A stretch of DNA of 64,000 nt from a virus: the IMG/VR virus record IMGVR_UViG_3300042731_000990, positions 1 through 64,000 of that record; one strand, 5' to 3'. Below are positions 53,630 through 61,401 of this stretch, one piece after another. Under the pieces are notes generated by a model, which saw nothing but the letters and a program-made list of their open reading frames with translations, did not search any database and was not told where the DNA came from. The first letter of the stretch is position 1, and each line of letters opens with the position of its first letter. The translations under genes and the position numbers were made by a program.

Positions 53630-54805
53630 TTAATTCAATTTAATTTTAAACCCTGGTAGGTCATCGTTAATAGTAGACTGTGAGCTGTGTGCCCACAAGA
53701 TTTTACAGTTCACATCTTCTGGAGGCCGAGCCTCACCATCTGTGAAATAAATAATTGAGGTATACTTTCTTGGATTATCATTGAAATGATCAATGACTGG
53801 TTGGAAGCTAGTACCACCTCTTCCGTGTACTTCATAGGTTTGAGAAGGTTTAAACTTCTTAACACTATTGATTTGAGTATCACATTCTACAATAGTAATT
53901 TCATTACCACTCTTATGAATATGATTGATCTCTTTCAGAAACTCTACAAGTTCTTCATTAGATACACTACCTGATGTATCTATAGCAACTAAAACATGGT
54001 TTCTTCTTTTGATCTTAATACCAGGATTACCTGCATAACGTTTGTTATACTTCCTTCTACTTTTCTTTGTGTATACTATGCTGCTATTAGCAACAAATCT
54101 TCTTAAGTATCCTTTCCAGTCAAACTTAGGTGCTTCTACATCTGCAAACAGATTGTCTATAATAACCTTCAGTTCTCCTGGAATATGTCCTGCTTGTTTA
54201 GACGACACAGCTTGTGCTGTCTCACGCAGTTGATGTTCTATTTGTTTAACTACCAGTTTCTTTTCAGCTTCTGATAGTGAATCAAATTCTTTCCATGTAC
54301 CGTGTATGTCTTGATCACCTATACCTTGCATCATCTGTTGTACAGAATTAGGTTGATCCTCTGGGGTATCTTCCTCATTCTTATCATGAAGCAATTTGTA
54401 ATAAGTGTCTGTACCTGCTCTTACAGGAAGAGTCATGTCTGGAAATGAATCCATTGTAATACCACCTTCAGGTAATCTATGACGAGCAATGTATTGATTG
54501 ATTTCTAGATCTGCTGCAATATTAAATAGCTTATGATCTGCATAGTTTTCTCTGGTGGTTATGTGGTTAAACGCAATATGTAAAAGTTCATGTTTAATTA
54601 AACCCCATCTGTGATCTTCAGACAGATCAGTCCAGAAGTCTGGATTAATTACAAGCTTAGCATTAATATTTTGTTTGGCCACACCTGCTGTTGGAATACC
54701 TTTATTCCATTGTTTATTTAGCCCAACTAAAAAGAGCCCATAAAAAGGCTCTTCTAACATTAGGTTTTTTGTGGTCTTAGCTAAAGACCTTGACAAGTCT
54801 ACCAT
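53630..54805 (-). CDS. VWA-like protein with metallopeptidase-type HExxH domain (DUF2201-like)
   Basis: 391 residues. The N-terminal half resembles the putative metallopeptidase domain of DUF2201: INPDFWTDLSEDHRWGLIKH followed by ELLHIAFNHI, giving HELLH (residues about 72-76). The C-terminal half is a von Willebrand A domain: VLVAIDTSGSVSNEEL (MIDAS DxSxS, about 270), GRGGTSFQPVIDHF (MIDAS Thr) and IIYFTDGEARPP (MIDAS Asp). Together with the MoxR-like ATPase it forms a RavA/ViaA- or CoxD/CoxE-like pair, rarely noted in phages. The N-terminus overlaps the preceding gene by 7 bases. Proteolytic activity is not shown. Confidence 0.85.
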   Translation of the reverse strand: MVDLSRSLAKTTKNLMLEEPFYGLFLVGLNKQWNKGIPTAGVAKQNINAKLVINPDFWTDLSEDHRWGLIKHELLHIAFNHITTRENYADHKLFNIAADLEINQYIARHRLPEGGITMDSFPDMTLPVRAGTDTYYKLLHDKNEEDTPEDQPNSVQQMMQGIGDQDIHGTWKEFDSLSEAEKKLVVKQIEHQLRETAQAVSSKQAGHIPGELKVIIDNLFADVEAPKFDWKGYLRRFVANSSIVYTKKSRRKYNKRYAGNPGIKIKRRNHVLVAIDTSGSVSNEELVEFLKEINHIHKSGNEITIVECDTQINSVKKFKPSQTYEVHGRGGTSFQPVIDHFNDNPRKYTSIIYFTDGEARPPEDVNCKILWAHSSQSTINDDLPGFKIKLN

Positions 54806-55203
54806 ATTTTAATATTCATTTCTTTAACAAACCCGAAGCCGTAGCCTACAAGTGTTTTATGTAGAAATATACCAATGTTATCTTCAATAAACTTTTTAGT
54901 ATCTGCATTTAGGTTAGCTCTTCTAGCATAATTATAGATTCTATTTACACTAGTACCTACATCTACTGTAGCTTCTTTAACTTCTTTGTATGACTTGGGA
55001 AACTGATCTTGCCACATTTGTTTTTTAGCGTTAGTACAGTGTTTCCAAAAGAATACCAGAGCTATAGGGTCATCTATGTTATTCTCTTCAATAATAGTTA
55101 AGGCTAGATTAAAGTCTTCTTTGTTTCTAGAACGTATTAGTTCTACAATTCCTCTGAAGCTTTCACGTACTAGTCCTCTATCTTTAACGTTTTTATCATC
55201 CAT
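54799..55203 (-). CDS. Hypothetical protein, 134 residues
   Basis: Helical and charged (VRESFRGIVELIRSRNKEDF, then VNRIYNYARRANLNADTKKF), with Trp residues in the centre and a C-terminal aromatic stretch (VGYGFGFVKEMNIKIW). No family is recognised. It overlaps the DUF6915-like gene upstream by 34 bases and the VWA gene downstream by 7 bases, so it belongs to the same operon. Confidence 0.55.
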   Translation of the reverse strand: MDDKNVKDRGLVRESFRGIVELIRSRNKEDFNLALTIIEENNIDDPIALVFFWKHCTNAKKQMWQDQFPKSYKEVKEATVDVGTSVNRIYNYARRANLNADTKKFIEDNIGIFLHKTLVGYGFGFVKEMNIKIW

Positions 55204-55511
55204 TTAGTAGGAGTATTAATATTATCAATCCATTCTTTAGCACTGGGGATATACCCATTGCAATCTTCTTTTACATGTTGTTCTCCCACATAACGTGTGT
55301 ACACAACTTTTCCTTTACTATTTGTAAAACTGGTGCCAAACACCTTTTCACATTCAAATATACCTTCACTGTGATGTCTAAACATTCTGTGCATGCTGTG
55401 ACCATACCACGCTTTAGTTTCATCAAACCAGTTATGTATGTCTATATAATCTTCAGGAGCTCCTCCCCATTTACGAACAGAAGATTTAGCATGCTCATTA
55501 GGATGCGCCAT
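55170..55511 (-). CDS. DUF6915-like protein
   Basis: 113 residues from the chosen ATG at 55511; an ATG at 55538 would add nine residues. MAHPNEHAKSSVRKWGGAPE, then WFDETKAWYGHSMHRMFRHH, SEGIFECEKVFG and YVGEQHVKEDCNGYIPSAKE match DUF6915, a conserved family of phages and bacteria with many invariant His and Trp residues. I recall no assigned function; the His-rich centre (HxxHRxxRHH) could bind metal. It starts inside the end of the upstream gene (55498) and lies in the primase-to-MoxR operon. Confidence 0.75.
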   Translation of the reverse strand: MAHPNEHAKSSVRKWGGAPEDYIDIHNWFDETKAWYGHSMHRMFRHHSEGIFECEKVFGTSFTNSKGKVVYTRYVGEQHVKEDCNGYIPSAKEWIDNINTPTKWMIKTLKIED

Positions 55512-55842
55512 CTGCAAATACTTTTTGATCACTAACACCTTCTTCTTCTACTGTTCTTGCGTAGCCTTCAATATTAAATGTTACTTCTTCTAGATTTACT
55601 CTAATCCATCCGTAACCTCCTTCATTATTTACCCAATCATAGTAAAGATGTTTAGCTAATATATCATAAGCCCATTCTTCTAATACTTCTGTTTGATCTT
55701 TATCAATATCTAGATCATTATCAGTATGAATTTCTTCAATCCATCCTGAGTCTCCACCACCTTCGTAATATATTTCAATAGAGGTAGCTCCCTCATCTAC
55801 TAACTTTGTAAACAAGGGCTTTAATTCATCTGTGTTTTCCAT
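55498..55842 (-). CDS. DUF6878-like protein
   Basis: 114 residues. The order SIEIYYEGGGDSGWIEEI, then VLEEWAYDILAKHLYYDWVN and NEGGYGWIRVNLEEV matches a family (I place it in DUF6878) with the GxGDSGxIE and NxGGxGxI motifs, common in phages and mobile elements. Its function is unknown. Acidic throughout. It starts 3 bases after the RusA-like gene in the direction of transcription and overlaps the next gene by 14 bases. Confidence 0.6.
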   Translation of the reverse strand: MENTDELKPLFTKLVDEGATSIEIYYEGGGDSGWIEEIHTDNDLDIDKDQTEVLEEWAYDILAKHLYYDWVNNEGGYGWIRVNLEEVTFNIEGYARTVEEEGVSDQKVFADGAS

Positions 55843-55844
55843 AA

Positions 55845-56216
55845 TTATTTTTTGTGAACTGTTATATATACTCCGGGATTTTCTTTGTCATAGGAGTATA
55901 CATCAAATAAAGGAATCATTTCTTCACAGTTGTCATCATCTAACCAACCTGCATGAACCATTTCATCTTGAATAGTTTGTGCGGGATTGATGTAATCAAA
56001 CTTGTGACGAGTTTTTCTTACAAACCTCATACATATTTTATAAGGTTTTTCAAGACCTTTTATTTCATCTAAAAATTCTTGTTTGTATTTAGCCCAGTAA
56101 GGTTTGGTATCTTTTCTCCATTGCTGAGTAGCTTTACTAGCAATAAACTTTCTACCGGTCCATACTCTAGAGTTTTTACTAGAAGGAACATTACCTGGGA
56201 TAAACCACTCTTTCAT
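55845..56216 (-). CDS. RusA-like Holliday junction resolvase
   Basis: 123 residues. GNVPSSKNSRVWTGRKFIAS (about 8-27) is the RusA N-terminal signature (PxSKNxR), and FDYINPAQTIQDEMVHAGWL then DDDNCEEMIP carries the D-x-x-N...D-x-x-x-x-x-x-x-(D)D acidic cluster that binds catalytic metal. The length matches RusA proteins (about 120). It cuts four-way junctions as a dimer and probably resolves recombination or replication intermediates before packaging. It follows the primase gene by one base in the operon. Confidence 0.8.
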   Translation of the reverse strand: MKEWFIPGNVPSSKNSRVWTGRKFIASKATQQWRKDTKPYWAKYKQEFLDEIKGLEKPYKICMRFVRKTRHKFDYINPAQTIQDEMVHAGWLDDDNCEEMIPLFDVYSYDKENPGVYITVHKK

Positions 56217-56217
56217 T

Positions 56218-57180
56218 TTAGATGTTTATAGTTTCTAATAAGATCTTTTCAATAGTGTTACGTACAGAACTAAGTCCGTTTTCTTTTACACCGTCTGATA
56301 TGTCTTTAGCATAAGGATAAAAGCAACCATTGATTCCATACTCAGTACGGTACTTCTCAATAGCTTTTATACCTGCTTCGTCATTGTCAAACAAGGTAAT
56401 GATTTTTTTGTATTTAGTTCTTAGGTTATTAAGTATATGAGGTCTGAGAGTACTGTTCTCACTATCAGGAGCTATTACTTCTATCTTAAAGTTCATAGCT
56501 TCAAGAGTCATAGCATCCTTAAGAGAAGAACAAATAACAAGTACATCTTTATCAAATTCTAGTTGATCAAGACCTTGTACATGTTCAGCTAACTTCATAA
56601 ACTTCTTTTCAGTACCCGGTTTGTATATCTTATAGATAGTACCAGCTTGAGTAAAGTAACCGTATGTAATCTTAGTACCAGGAAAGAATTCTCTAACTTT
56701 TTCTCCGTTACTCATTTGATAGTAACTAAGAGGTTTCACATTATATTTTTCTAGTAGTTGTCTAGATATACCAAACATTTTCCAGAAGTCTGCATCTTCT
56801 TGAATCCAACCACGTACAGTATGCTCTGTAATCTGAAAAGGATTCTGAGCTTTTACAGGTTGAGATATATAACCAGATTTAAGACTTTGTCTGTAGTCTT
56901 TGAGAATCTTTTGTGCAGCGTCTTTAAACGGTACATTAAAAAGTTTCTCTACCATATCTATAGCAGAACCATAGTAACCACTTGAGAAGTCTTTAAAACG
57001 ATAAGCATTGGTGTTTCTATCTGCATATAAACACATGCTTGGTGTCTTCTCTTGTTTGAATACTGAATGTATCTTAATAGTCTGTCCGTGTAAACGTTCA
57101 GGAAGATTTAAATAGTATTCAAATATCCATGTATCTGGTACCTGCTTAACATCCGTTATAATAATTTTACTACTAATCAT
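56218..57180 (-). CDS. DnaG-like primase (Toprim), degenerate zinc finger
   Basis: 320 residues from the chosen ATG at 57180; an upstream ATG at 57252 would read through the terminator sequence as protein and is unlikely. The N-terminal part keeps the fold of the DnaG zinc-binding domain (FKQEKTPSMCLY, then YRFKDFSSGYYGSAIDMVEK) but the zinc cysteines are missing. The Toprim core has DVLVICSSLKDAMTL, where the usual Glu is Ser, and IITLFDNDEAGIKAIEKY with the DxD pair. It should prime DNA synthesis with the DnaB-like helicase encoded at 59.3 kb, a separate transcript because a terminator precedes this gene. Confidence 0.85.
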   Translation of the reverse strand: MISSKIIITDVKQVPDTWIFEYYLNLPERLHGQTIKIHSVFKQEKTPSMCLYADRNTNAYRFKDFSSGYYGSAIDMVEKLFNVPFKDAAQKILKDYRQSLKSGYISQPVKAQNPFQITEHTVRGWIQEDADFWKMFGISRQLLEKYNVKPLSYYQMSNGEKVREFFPGTKITYGYFTQAGTIYKIYKPGTEKKFMKLAEHVQGLDQLEFDKDVLVICSSLKDAMTLEAMNFKIEVIAPDSENSTLRPHILNNLRTKYKKIITLFDNDEAGIKAIEKYRTEYGINGCFYPYAKDISDGVKENGLSSVRNTIEKILLETINI

Positions 57181-57194
57181 ATCACCAAATATAT

Positions 57195-57232
57195 AAAAAA
57201 AGAAAAGGGAAACATTTCTGCTCCCCTTTTCT
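57195..57232 (-). terminator. Rho-independent terminator after the SSB-like gene
   Basis: On the minus strand AGAAAAGGG pairs with CCCTTTTCT (plus-strand 57224-57232 and 57201-57209), followed by at least seven T. It separates the helicase-SSB operon from the primase operon. Confidence 0.9.
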
Positions 57233-57274
57233 AACCATGTTAAACCTAGCACAAGTTAATTATGCAAGGTAAAT

Positions 57275-57997
57275 TTAGACATTAAATTCCCAATTAACAT
57301 CTTTCTCAGCTGTTTTTTCTGAAGAAACTGAACCACCTTTTAGATTAGCTTCAATCTCTTTATCCTTAGCAGCCATGTAGATATGTGTATCTGGGTTGTA
57401 CTGCTCTACAAGTTCTTCATTACCTTCTACAGCATAAGCTTTCTTACCTGCTTGAGGGATAGGAAGATATCTTTCATAACGTGGTTGAAATTCTCCATCA
57501 TCATTCTGTCTGAAGTATTTCTTACCACCAATAATTACATGTAGTTTCTTTTCAGCACTAACAAGTACATGACTTGCTGCAGCTACATACTCATCAAGAG
57601 TGTTTGCTTCAATGGTATCTAAAGTATCACGAACGCCAAGAGTATCTGCAAGGTTAGTAAGAGAACGTAATGTTTCTAAATCACGATCTCTTTGTTTACC
57701 AGCACGAGATGGCTTATTACTAAAATAGAAAGGAGCAATACGTACTTTTGCAAACTGACCTTTGTAAGTACCTTTATTAGGATTATCATAATCTCTTAAT
57801 GCACCTTCAAAGTCTGGCCCTTGATCAGGACCTTCTAAGCTTAGTACTACAGTTACGTCAGGGTTTTCACCTTTATCATAACCTGCATACTGAAGTTCTA
57901 GTCCACGTAGAGATACTAAATGATTACCTAATGATAAGATTTTACTAGTAGGATACTTGTTTCCTGTGTTTGTTGTAATGTTCTTAGATGATAACAT
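57275..57997 (-). CDS. Putative single-stranded DNA-binding protein
   Basis: 240 residues. The first 150 residues read as an OB-like fold (TSKILSLGNHLVSLRGLELQ, DVTVVLSLEGPD, YKGQFAKVRIAPFYFSN), then a helical insert and a beta segment. The C-terminal 30 residues are low complexity and close with KDVNWEFNV, like the acidic aromatic tips of SSB proteins. It follows the Sak4-like ATPase by 14 bases; Sak4-type single-strand annealing or recombinase proteins are commonly encoded next to an SSB in phages. The assignment is from neighbourhood and pattern, not from a certain family match. Confidence 0.55.
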   Translation of the reverse strand: MLSSKNITTNTGNKYPTSKILSLGNHLVSLRGLELQYAGYDKGENPDVTVVLSLEGPDQGPDFEGALRDYDNPNKGTYKGQFAKVRIAPFYFSNKPSRAGKQRDRDLETLRSLTNLADTLGVRDTLDTIEANTLDEYVAAASHVLVSAEKKLHVIIGGKKYFRQNDDGEFQPRYERYLPIPQAGKKAYAVEGNEELVEQYNPDTHIYMAAKDKEIEANLKGGSVSSEKTAEKDVNWEFNV

Positions 57998-58011
57998 AGT
58001 TAAAAATAAAA

Positions 58012-58704
58012 TTAAAGTTCATATTCAATAAGTGCTTCAATAACAGAAGCTAAGTTGTTGGGAATGTATTCTTCATCAAACATACCCATTGGCGACTTAC
58101 ATGTGTTGTCACCATTGTTCTTAGTCTCAAAGACATAGTCAATACCATCCTTTGTTTTTAATACTTTAGAGAATAGTACTACACTAAATAGACCTTCTAG
58201 AGTAAGAACATTGTCAATCATTTTACCAATAGTCTTGGCTTTGATACGTTTAGCACCATCACTATCATAAAACTCCTCACTGTGTGTAAGGAAGATAACT
58301 GTTAAGTCATCACGCATCTTAATAGGATAAGTACTAATATCACTCATAGCTTTTGCAAGTTGAGTAAACTTATCATAACCTTTTTCATTGGCTCTTGCAA
58401 AGTATTCATATGCAAAGATGTACTGAAAATCATCAATAATCAATGTCTTTACAGACTCTTTGTTATTGATAGCATCTAAAAACTTACGCATTTTAGCAAA
58501 GTCTACACGTTCTCCACGCTCATCAAGCATGTCACTTAAACTTGCTAAGTTTTTATTTTCTTTAGAATACTTGCTTTTCCAGCCTTTAAACGGTAAAGGT
58601 TTATTAGCTGTGTTAAAGACGTAGGTTGAAGCAGGATCAAGATCCTTAATACCAGTAGATTTACCACTACCGGAATCACCTACAATCAAAATAGATTGTG
58701 CCAT
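58012..58704 (-). CDS. Sak4-like RecA-fold ATPase
   Basis: 230 residues. Walker A ILIVGDSGSGKSTGI (about 5-19), the segment STYVFNTANKPLPFKGW (typical of the Sak4 subgroup), Walker B KTLIIDDFQYIF (about 86-97) and LTVIFLTHSEE (about 135) are in order. Sak4 proteins are Rad51/RecA-core single-strand annealing or recombination ATPases of phages. Located between a hypothetical gene and the SSB-like gene, it forms a recombination set with the Cas4/RecE-like nuclease and RusA-like resolvase. The core is short, with no helical N-terminal domain. Confidence 0.85.
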   Translation of the reverse strand: MAQSILIVGDSGSGKSTGIKDLDPASTYVFNTANKPLPFKGWKSKYSKENKNLASLSDMLDERGERVDFAKMRKFLDAINNKESVKTLIIDDFQYIFAYEYFARANEKGYDKFTQLAKAMSDISTYPIKMRDDLTVIFLTHSEEFYDSDGAKRIKAKTIGKMIDNVLTLEGLFSVVLFSKVLKTKDGIDYVFETKNNGDNTCKSPMGMFDEEYIPNNLASVIEALIEYEL

Positions 58705-58712
58705 AATGATTT

Positions 58713-59264
58713 TTATTTAATAGATTTCAATGCCTCTAAGAATTCTCCTAATGTTACACTAGACAGAGGCTTATCTAGCGGTAGACTTGATTTAACCGGT
58801 TGTTCAAACGCATCTGTTAAAGATGTTTGTAAAGTTTTACTGCTAAGTTTTGGTGCTTCTACAGTAAATTCTGGCTCCTTGTATACAGGATAGTCCATTA
58901 TCTTAGTAAGATTTTCTATAGGTAAGTAGTATCTTTCTTCTTTACCGGGATCTGTATCATGAATTAATACTTCAAATGGATGTCCATTGTGTACCCATTT
59001 ATATAGATCTCTGGTTTCAGAAGCAGGTGTAAATGTACCTGTAGTATCATCCTTGTCTGCAAATTCAAAGTATGCGCATGGTTGAGATGTCATTTCTTTA
59101 ACTTCATTCAACCATAATAGGATAACTTTTTCACCTTTAGGCAGTCCTAAACTTTTCTTAGCAAATGATAGTGTTGCTTTAAAGATAGGCTCATCTTCTC
59201 CAATACTTGCAAAGGTAGGTGCATGAAACCTTTGCCATAATTTGTTTAATTCTCTTTGTTTCAT
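58713..59264 (-). CDS. Hypothetical protein, replication operon
   Basis: 183 residues. The first 120 residues are mixed alpha/beta (MKQRELNKLWQRFHAPTFAS, then PCAYFEFADKDDTTGTFTPA), followed by a Lys/Ser/Pro-rich linker and a C-terminal helix (SVTLGEFLEALKSIK). No family is recognised. The gene overlaps the helicase stop by one base and precedes the Sak4-like ATPase by 8 bases, so it probably assists replication or recombination. No signal peptide. Confidence 0.55.
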   Translation of the reverse strand: MKQRELNKLWQRFHAPTFASIGEDEPIFKATLSFAKKSLGLPKGEKVILLWLNEVKEMTSQPCAYFEFADKDDTTGTFTPASETRDLYKWVHNGHPFEVLIHDTDPGKEERYYLPIENLTKIMDYPVYKEPEFTVEAPKLSSKTLQTSLTDAFEQPVKSSLPLDKPLSSVTLGEFLEALKSIK

Positions 59265-60271
59265 TAGAAATTCATTTGATTTTTACGTTTTTCTGGTTCT
59301 TGGATTTCTATTAGTTTCATTAGTTTACCATCTAATTTGAACCAAAGCATATTACCTGGTTCAGAATATCTGGTTTTAATCATATGCCATACCACAATAT
59401 TGTGATCTGGTATCATATGTTTACCTGGACCGTAAACTGTAATGTTAAATTTAGCAGGCCTGTTCATGCCAACAACTACATCTGCATGTTGCATGATAGA
59501 ATCACTACCTGCAATATCAGAATCATTGATATAGTTACCAGTCTTACCGTTTTCATTACGTGATGGGTCCAAAATATTCCTGTTAAGCTGAGATAAAATG
59601 ATAAAAAGTATGTTGTTATTGTACTTATTTTTCATCTCAGTGATCATTAAAGACAGCTCAATAAGCAAATCTCTCTCTGTTTGCCTACCTGATTTACGTA
59701 CTAGAAGGGTGTGATCAAGAGTATAAATGATCTTCTTATCTGGATATACCGTACCAGAATAATAATCAATCTCTCTTTTCATTTCACTAACAGTTAGAGG
59801 TGTATCAATAACCATAGGCATTTTACGTTTAGCCAATTGATTTTCAATAAGGTCTTCTAACTTTTTATACGTAGTATCATCAAGTGGATTAGGATTAGAG
59901 TTAATAAGATTATAATCAAGCTTGGTAGTACCAACAAGTTGTCTAAGTGCATGTTTATCACCAGGCATCTCAAACTGAAACTCTATGATTTCTAAGTCTC
60001 TTGCAATCTTTTGATTGAGTTGATAAGCTTCTCTAATAATCTGATCTTTAGCAAGTGTTTTACCAACACTGGAACGTGCTGCAAATACTACCATACTACC
60101 CCAGTCAATACCACCTAGACCTTCACTATTAAACTTAGCCCATGGTGTTTGTAATGAAGTAATTAAACCTTCTTTACGTTGCTTAATTACACGTAAAGCA
60201 TGGCGGTAGTTTTCTATTTGGTTTTTAGCACGAGACTCAAAACCATTATCTAAATTCTTGGATGACAGCAT
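59264..60271 (-). CDS. DnaB-like SF4 replicative helicase
   Basis: 335 residues. The RecA-like core has Walker A SMVVFAARSSVGKTLAKD (about 56-73, SSVGKT), a following DQIIREAYQ helix, Walker B IIYTLDHTLLV (about 175-185) with acidic residue, and a Gln-Arg/Asn rich motif LFIILSQLNRNIL (about 220-232) typical of DnaB H3. SDIAGSDSIMQHADVVVGMN is the H4 region. The N-terminal DnaB domain is short, as in several phage helicases. It should unwind at the fork with the DnaG-like primase. It lies between a winged-helix protein and the 183-residue protein with 1-base junctions. Confidence 0.85.
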   Translation of the reverse strand: MLSSKNLDNGFESRAKNQIENYRHALRVIKQRKEGLITSLQTPWAKFNSEGLGGIDWGSMVVFAARSSVGKTLAKDQIIREAYQLNQKIARDLEIIEFQFEMPGDKHALRQLVGTTKLDYNLINSNPNPLDDTTYKKLEDLIENQLAKRKMPMVIDTPLTVSEMKREIDYYSGTVYPDKKIIYTLDHTLLVRKSGRQTERDLLIELSLMITEMKNKYNNNILFIILSQLNRNILDPSRNENGKTGNYINDSDIAGSDSIMQHADVVVGMNRPAKFNITVYGPGKHMIPDHNIVVWHMIKTRYSEPGNMLWFKLDGKLMKLIEIQEPEKRKNQMNF

Positions 60272-60272
60272 G

Positions 60273-60881
60273 TTATTTAGATTTTGGAATTATAACAGGT
60301 ACATCATCTGAAGTGTCATGACTATCAAACATTTCTATTTCTTTAGCCAATTCACTTATAGTCTGTGCTTTTTCCTTGTAAACAAAACTAGAAGCATTTT
60401 TCATGTATCGTTTATCATCAGTGTTAGACCACTTGTGTAAGTAGTTTTTAGTAGCTTTAAATATATCTTCCCACTCAGTGGTTGGATAATGAGTAAAAAA
60501 GTTTTTAAATGCTCTGTTAATCTCAGCAGGTGAGCTTCTCAAAGGTCTTTTATTAGTTCCTTCACCGACACTTACTTTAGGCCAGATATCTCTGTACTTT
60601 TCTACGTTCTCTTTAAATGACGTTTGTTTAGTTACATCTTTAAGAGCCCAACGTTTTTTGAACATCTCTTGTACTTGATCTACTAAACTTTGACCAAGCA
60701 TTGTAAGTTTAACACTTTTTACATCTACTATTTCTAATAGTCCTTTTGTTTGAAGTAAGCGTATGTCAAGACTAACTTTAGTTTCTTCAAGTGGTTTTCT
60801 CTTCTGGTTAATGCACCAGAGAACATATAGTTGGTTTGGTGAAATGCCATATTGACGGCATAATTTTTCTATGTGCTCCAT
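60273..60881 (-). CDS. Winged-helix replication protein, putative helicase loader
   Basis: 202 residues from the chosen ATG at 60881; the longer frame back to 60938 would overlap the divergent regulatory region. Residues 1-80 form a winged-helix pattern (MEHIEKLCRQYGISPNQLYV, then LLQTKGLLEIVDVKSVKLTM). The C-terminal part has EKYRDIWPKVSVGEGTNKRP and FFTHYPTTEWEDIFKATKNY, resembling DnaD/loader-like phage proteins. It is first in the helicase operon (1 base ahead of the helicase gene), which fits a role in helicase loading. The function is inferred from this context. Confidence 0.6.
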   Translation of the reverse strand: MEHIEKLCRQYGISPNQLYVLWCINQKRKPLEETKVSLDIRLLQTKGLLEIVDVKSVKLTMLGQSLVDQVQEMFKKRWALKDVTKQTSFKENVEKYRDIWPKVSVGEGTNKRPLRSSPAEINRAFKNFFTHYPTTEWEDIFKATKNYLHKWSNTDDKRYMKNASSFVYKEKAQTISELAKEIEMFDSHDTSDDVPVIIPKSK

Positions 60882-61083
60882 TGGTTTTAGGTTTAATATG
60901 TTGTATTTTATATATGTAGAGGGAACTACACGGTACAAGCAAGGTACAAAAAAATATTGACCAACCGGTCAAACAAGGCTCCCACCTTGCAACTTTAGTA
61001 CGTTAAAGTTTCACATTTTGTTTTTTGTTTTTCAATAGCAAGGTTCACGTGAGGGGGTCTTGCCTTTTATAAAAATTATTACG
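60882..61083. promoter_or_regulatory. Divergent regulatory region with nested inverted repeats
   Basis: TTGACC (60957-60962) and GGTCAA (60967-60972) form a 6-4-6 palindrome, nested inside GCAAGGT (60939-60945) and ACCTTGC (60984-60990). A third GCAAGGT is at 61038-61044. The region lies between the divergent helicase operon and spanin-like genes, so it may hold operators for both. Confidence 0.6.
60903..60920 (+). promoter_or_regulatory. Possible promoter element (GTATTTTATA type)
   Basis: GTATTTTATATATGTAGA (60903-60920) matches the core element of the other plus-strand sites. It would drive the spanin-like pair, but the distance to the start at about 61084 (about 180 bases) is longer than at other sites. 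Confidence 0.3.
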
Positions 61084-61401
61084 GTGGATAATAAAGTAAT
61101 TTCAGCATTTGCAACTTGGGCTTTTCCAGGTGTGTTGTCATTTTTAATCATGTTGATGTATAATGACATTAAAGAAATGAAAACAGATATTAAAGCTTTA
61201 CTTGAGCAATCTGCAGGTGATAAAGTAAAAATTGAGTATCTTGAGAAAGAATTAGAATCCCTCAAAGATCAAATAACATATAACGATCTTCCTTATGATG
61301 ATGATCAACAACATAAAGAGAACATTCCAATCTATGCTGTCTTACCAAACAATAAGCAAGACGGTGTTTATACTAAGCGTATTCATCCTACAGGGGTGTA
61401 A
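61084..61401 (+). CDS. Membrane-anchored coiled-coil protein, i-spanin-like candidate
   Basis: 105 residues from GTG at 61084 (TTG at 61060 is the alternative; no ATG precedes the membrane segment). One transmembrane helix at about 7-25 (FATWAFPGVLSFLIMLMYND) is followed by a coiled coil at about 30-75 (MKTDIKALLEQSAGDKVKIE) and a hydrophilic tail. An N-terminal helix plus periplasmic coiled coil is the layout of an i-spanin. Its last 68 bases overlap the lipoprotein gene in another frame, like Rz/Rz1. Start codon and function are inferred. Confidence 0.5.
   Translation: MDNKVISAFATWAFPGVLSFLIMLMYNDIKEMKTDIKALLEQSAGDKVKIEYLEKELESLKDQITYNDLPYDDDQQHKENIPIYAVLPNNKQDGVYTKRIHPTGV

Noticed and set aside
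57186-57193. TATATTTG on the minus strand (a Bacteroidota -7 box) before the primase gene
   Set aside because: It ends only 5 bases before the chosen start codon, which would require a leaderless transcript, and no TTG is seen at the expected distance. It lies next to the terminator T-run, where such a string can arise by chance.
56218-57252. Upstream start of the primase at 57252
   Set aside because: The extra 24 residues would be encoded by the terminator stem and T-run of the preceding gene. The ATG at 57180 begins a normal fold.
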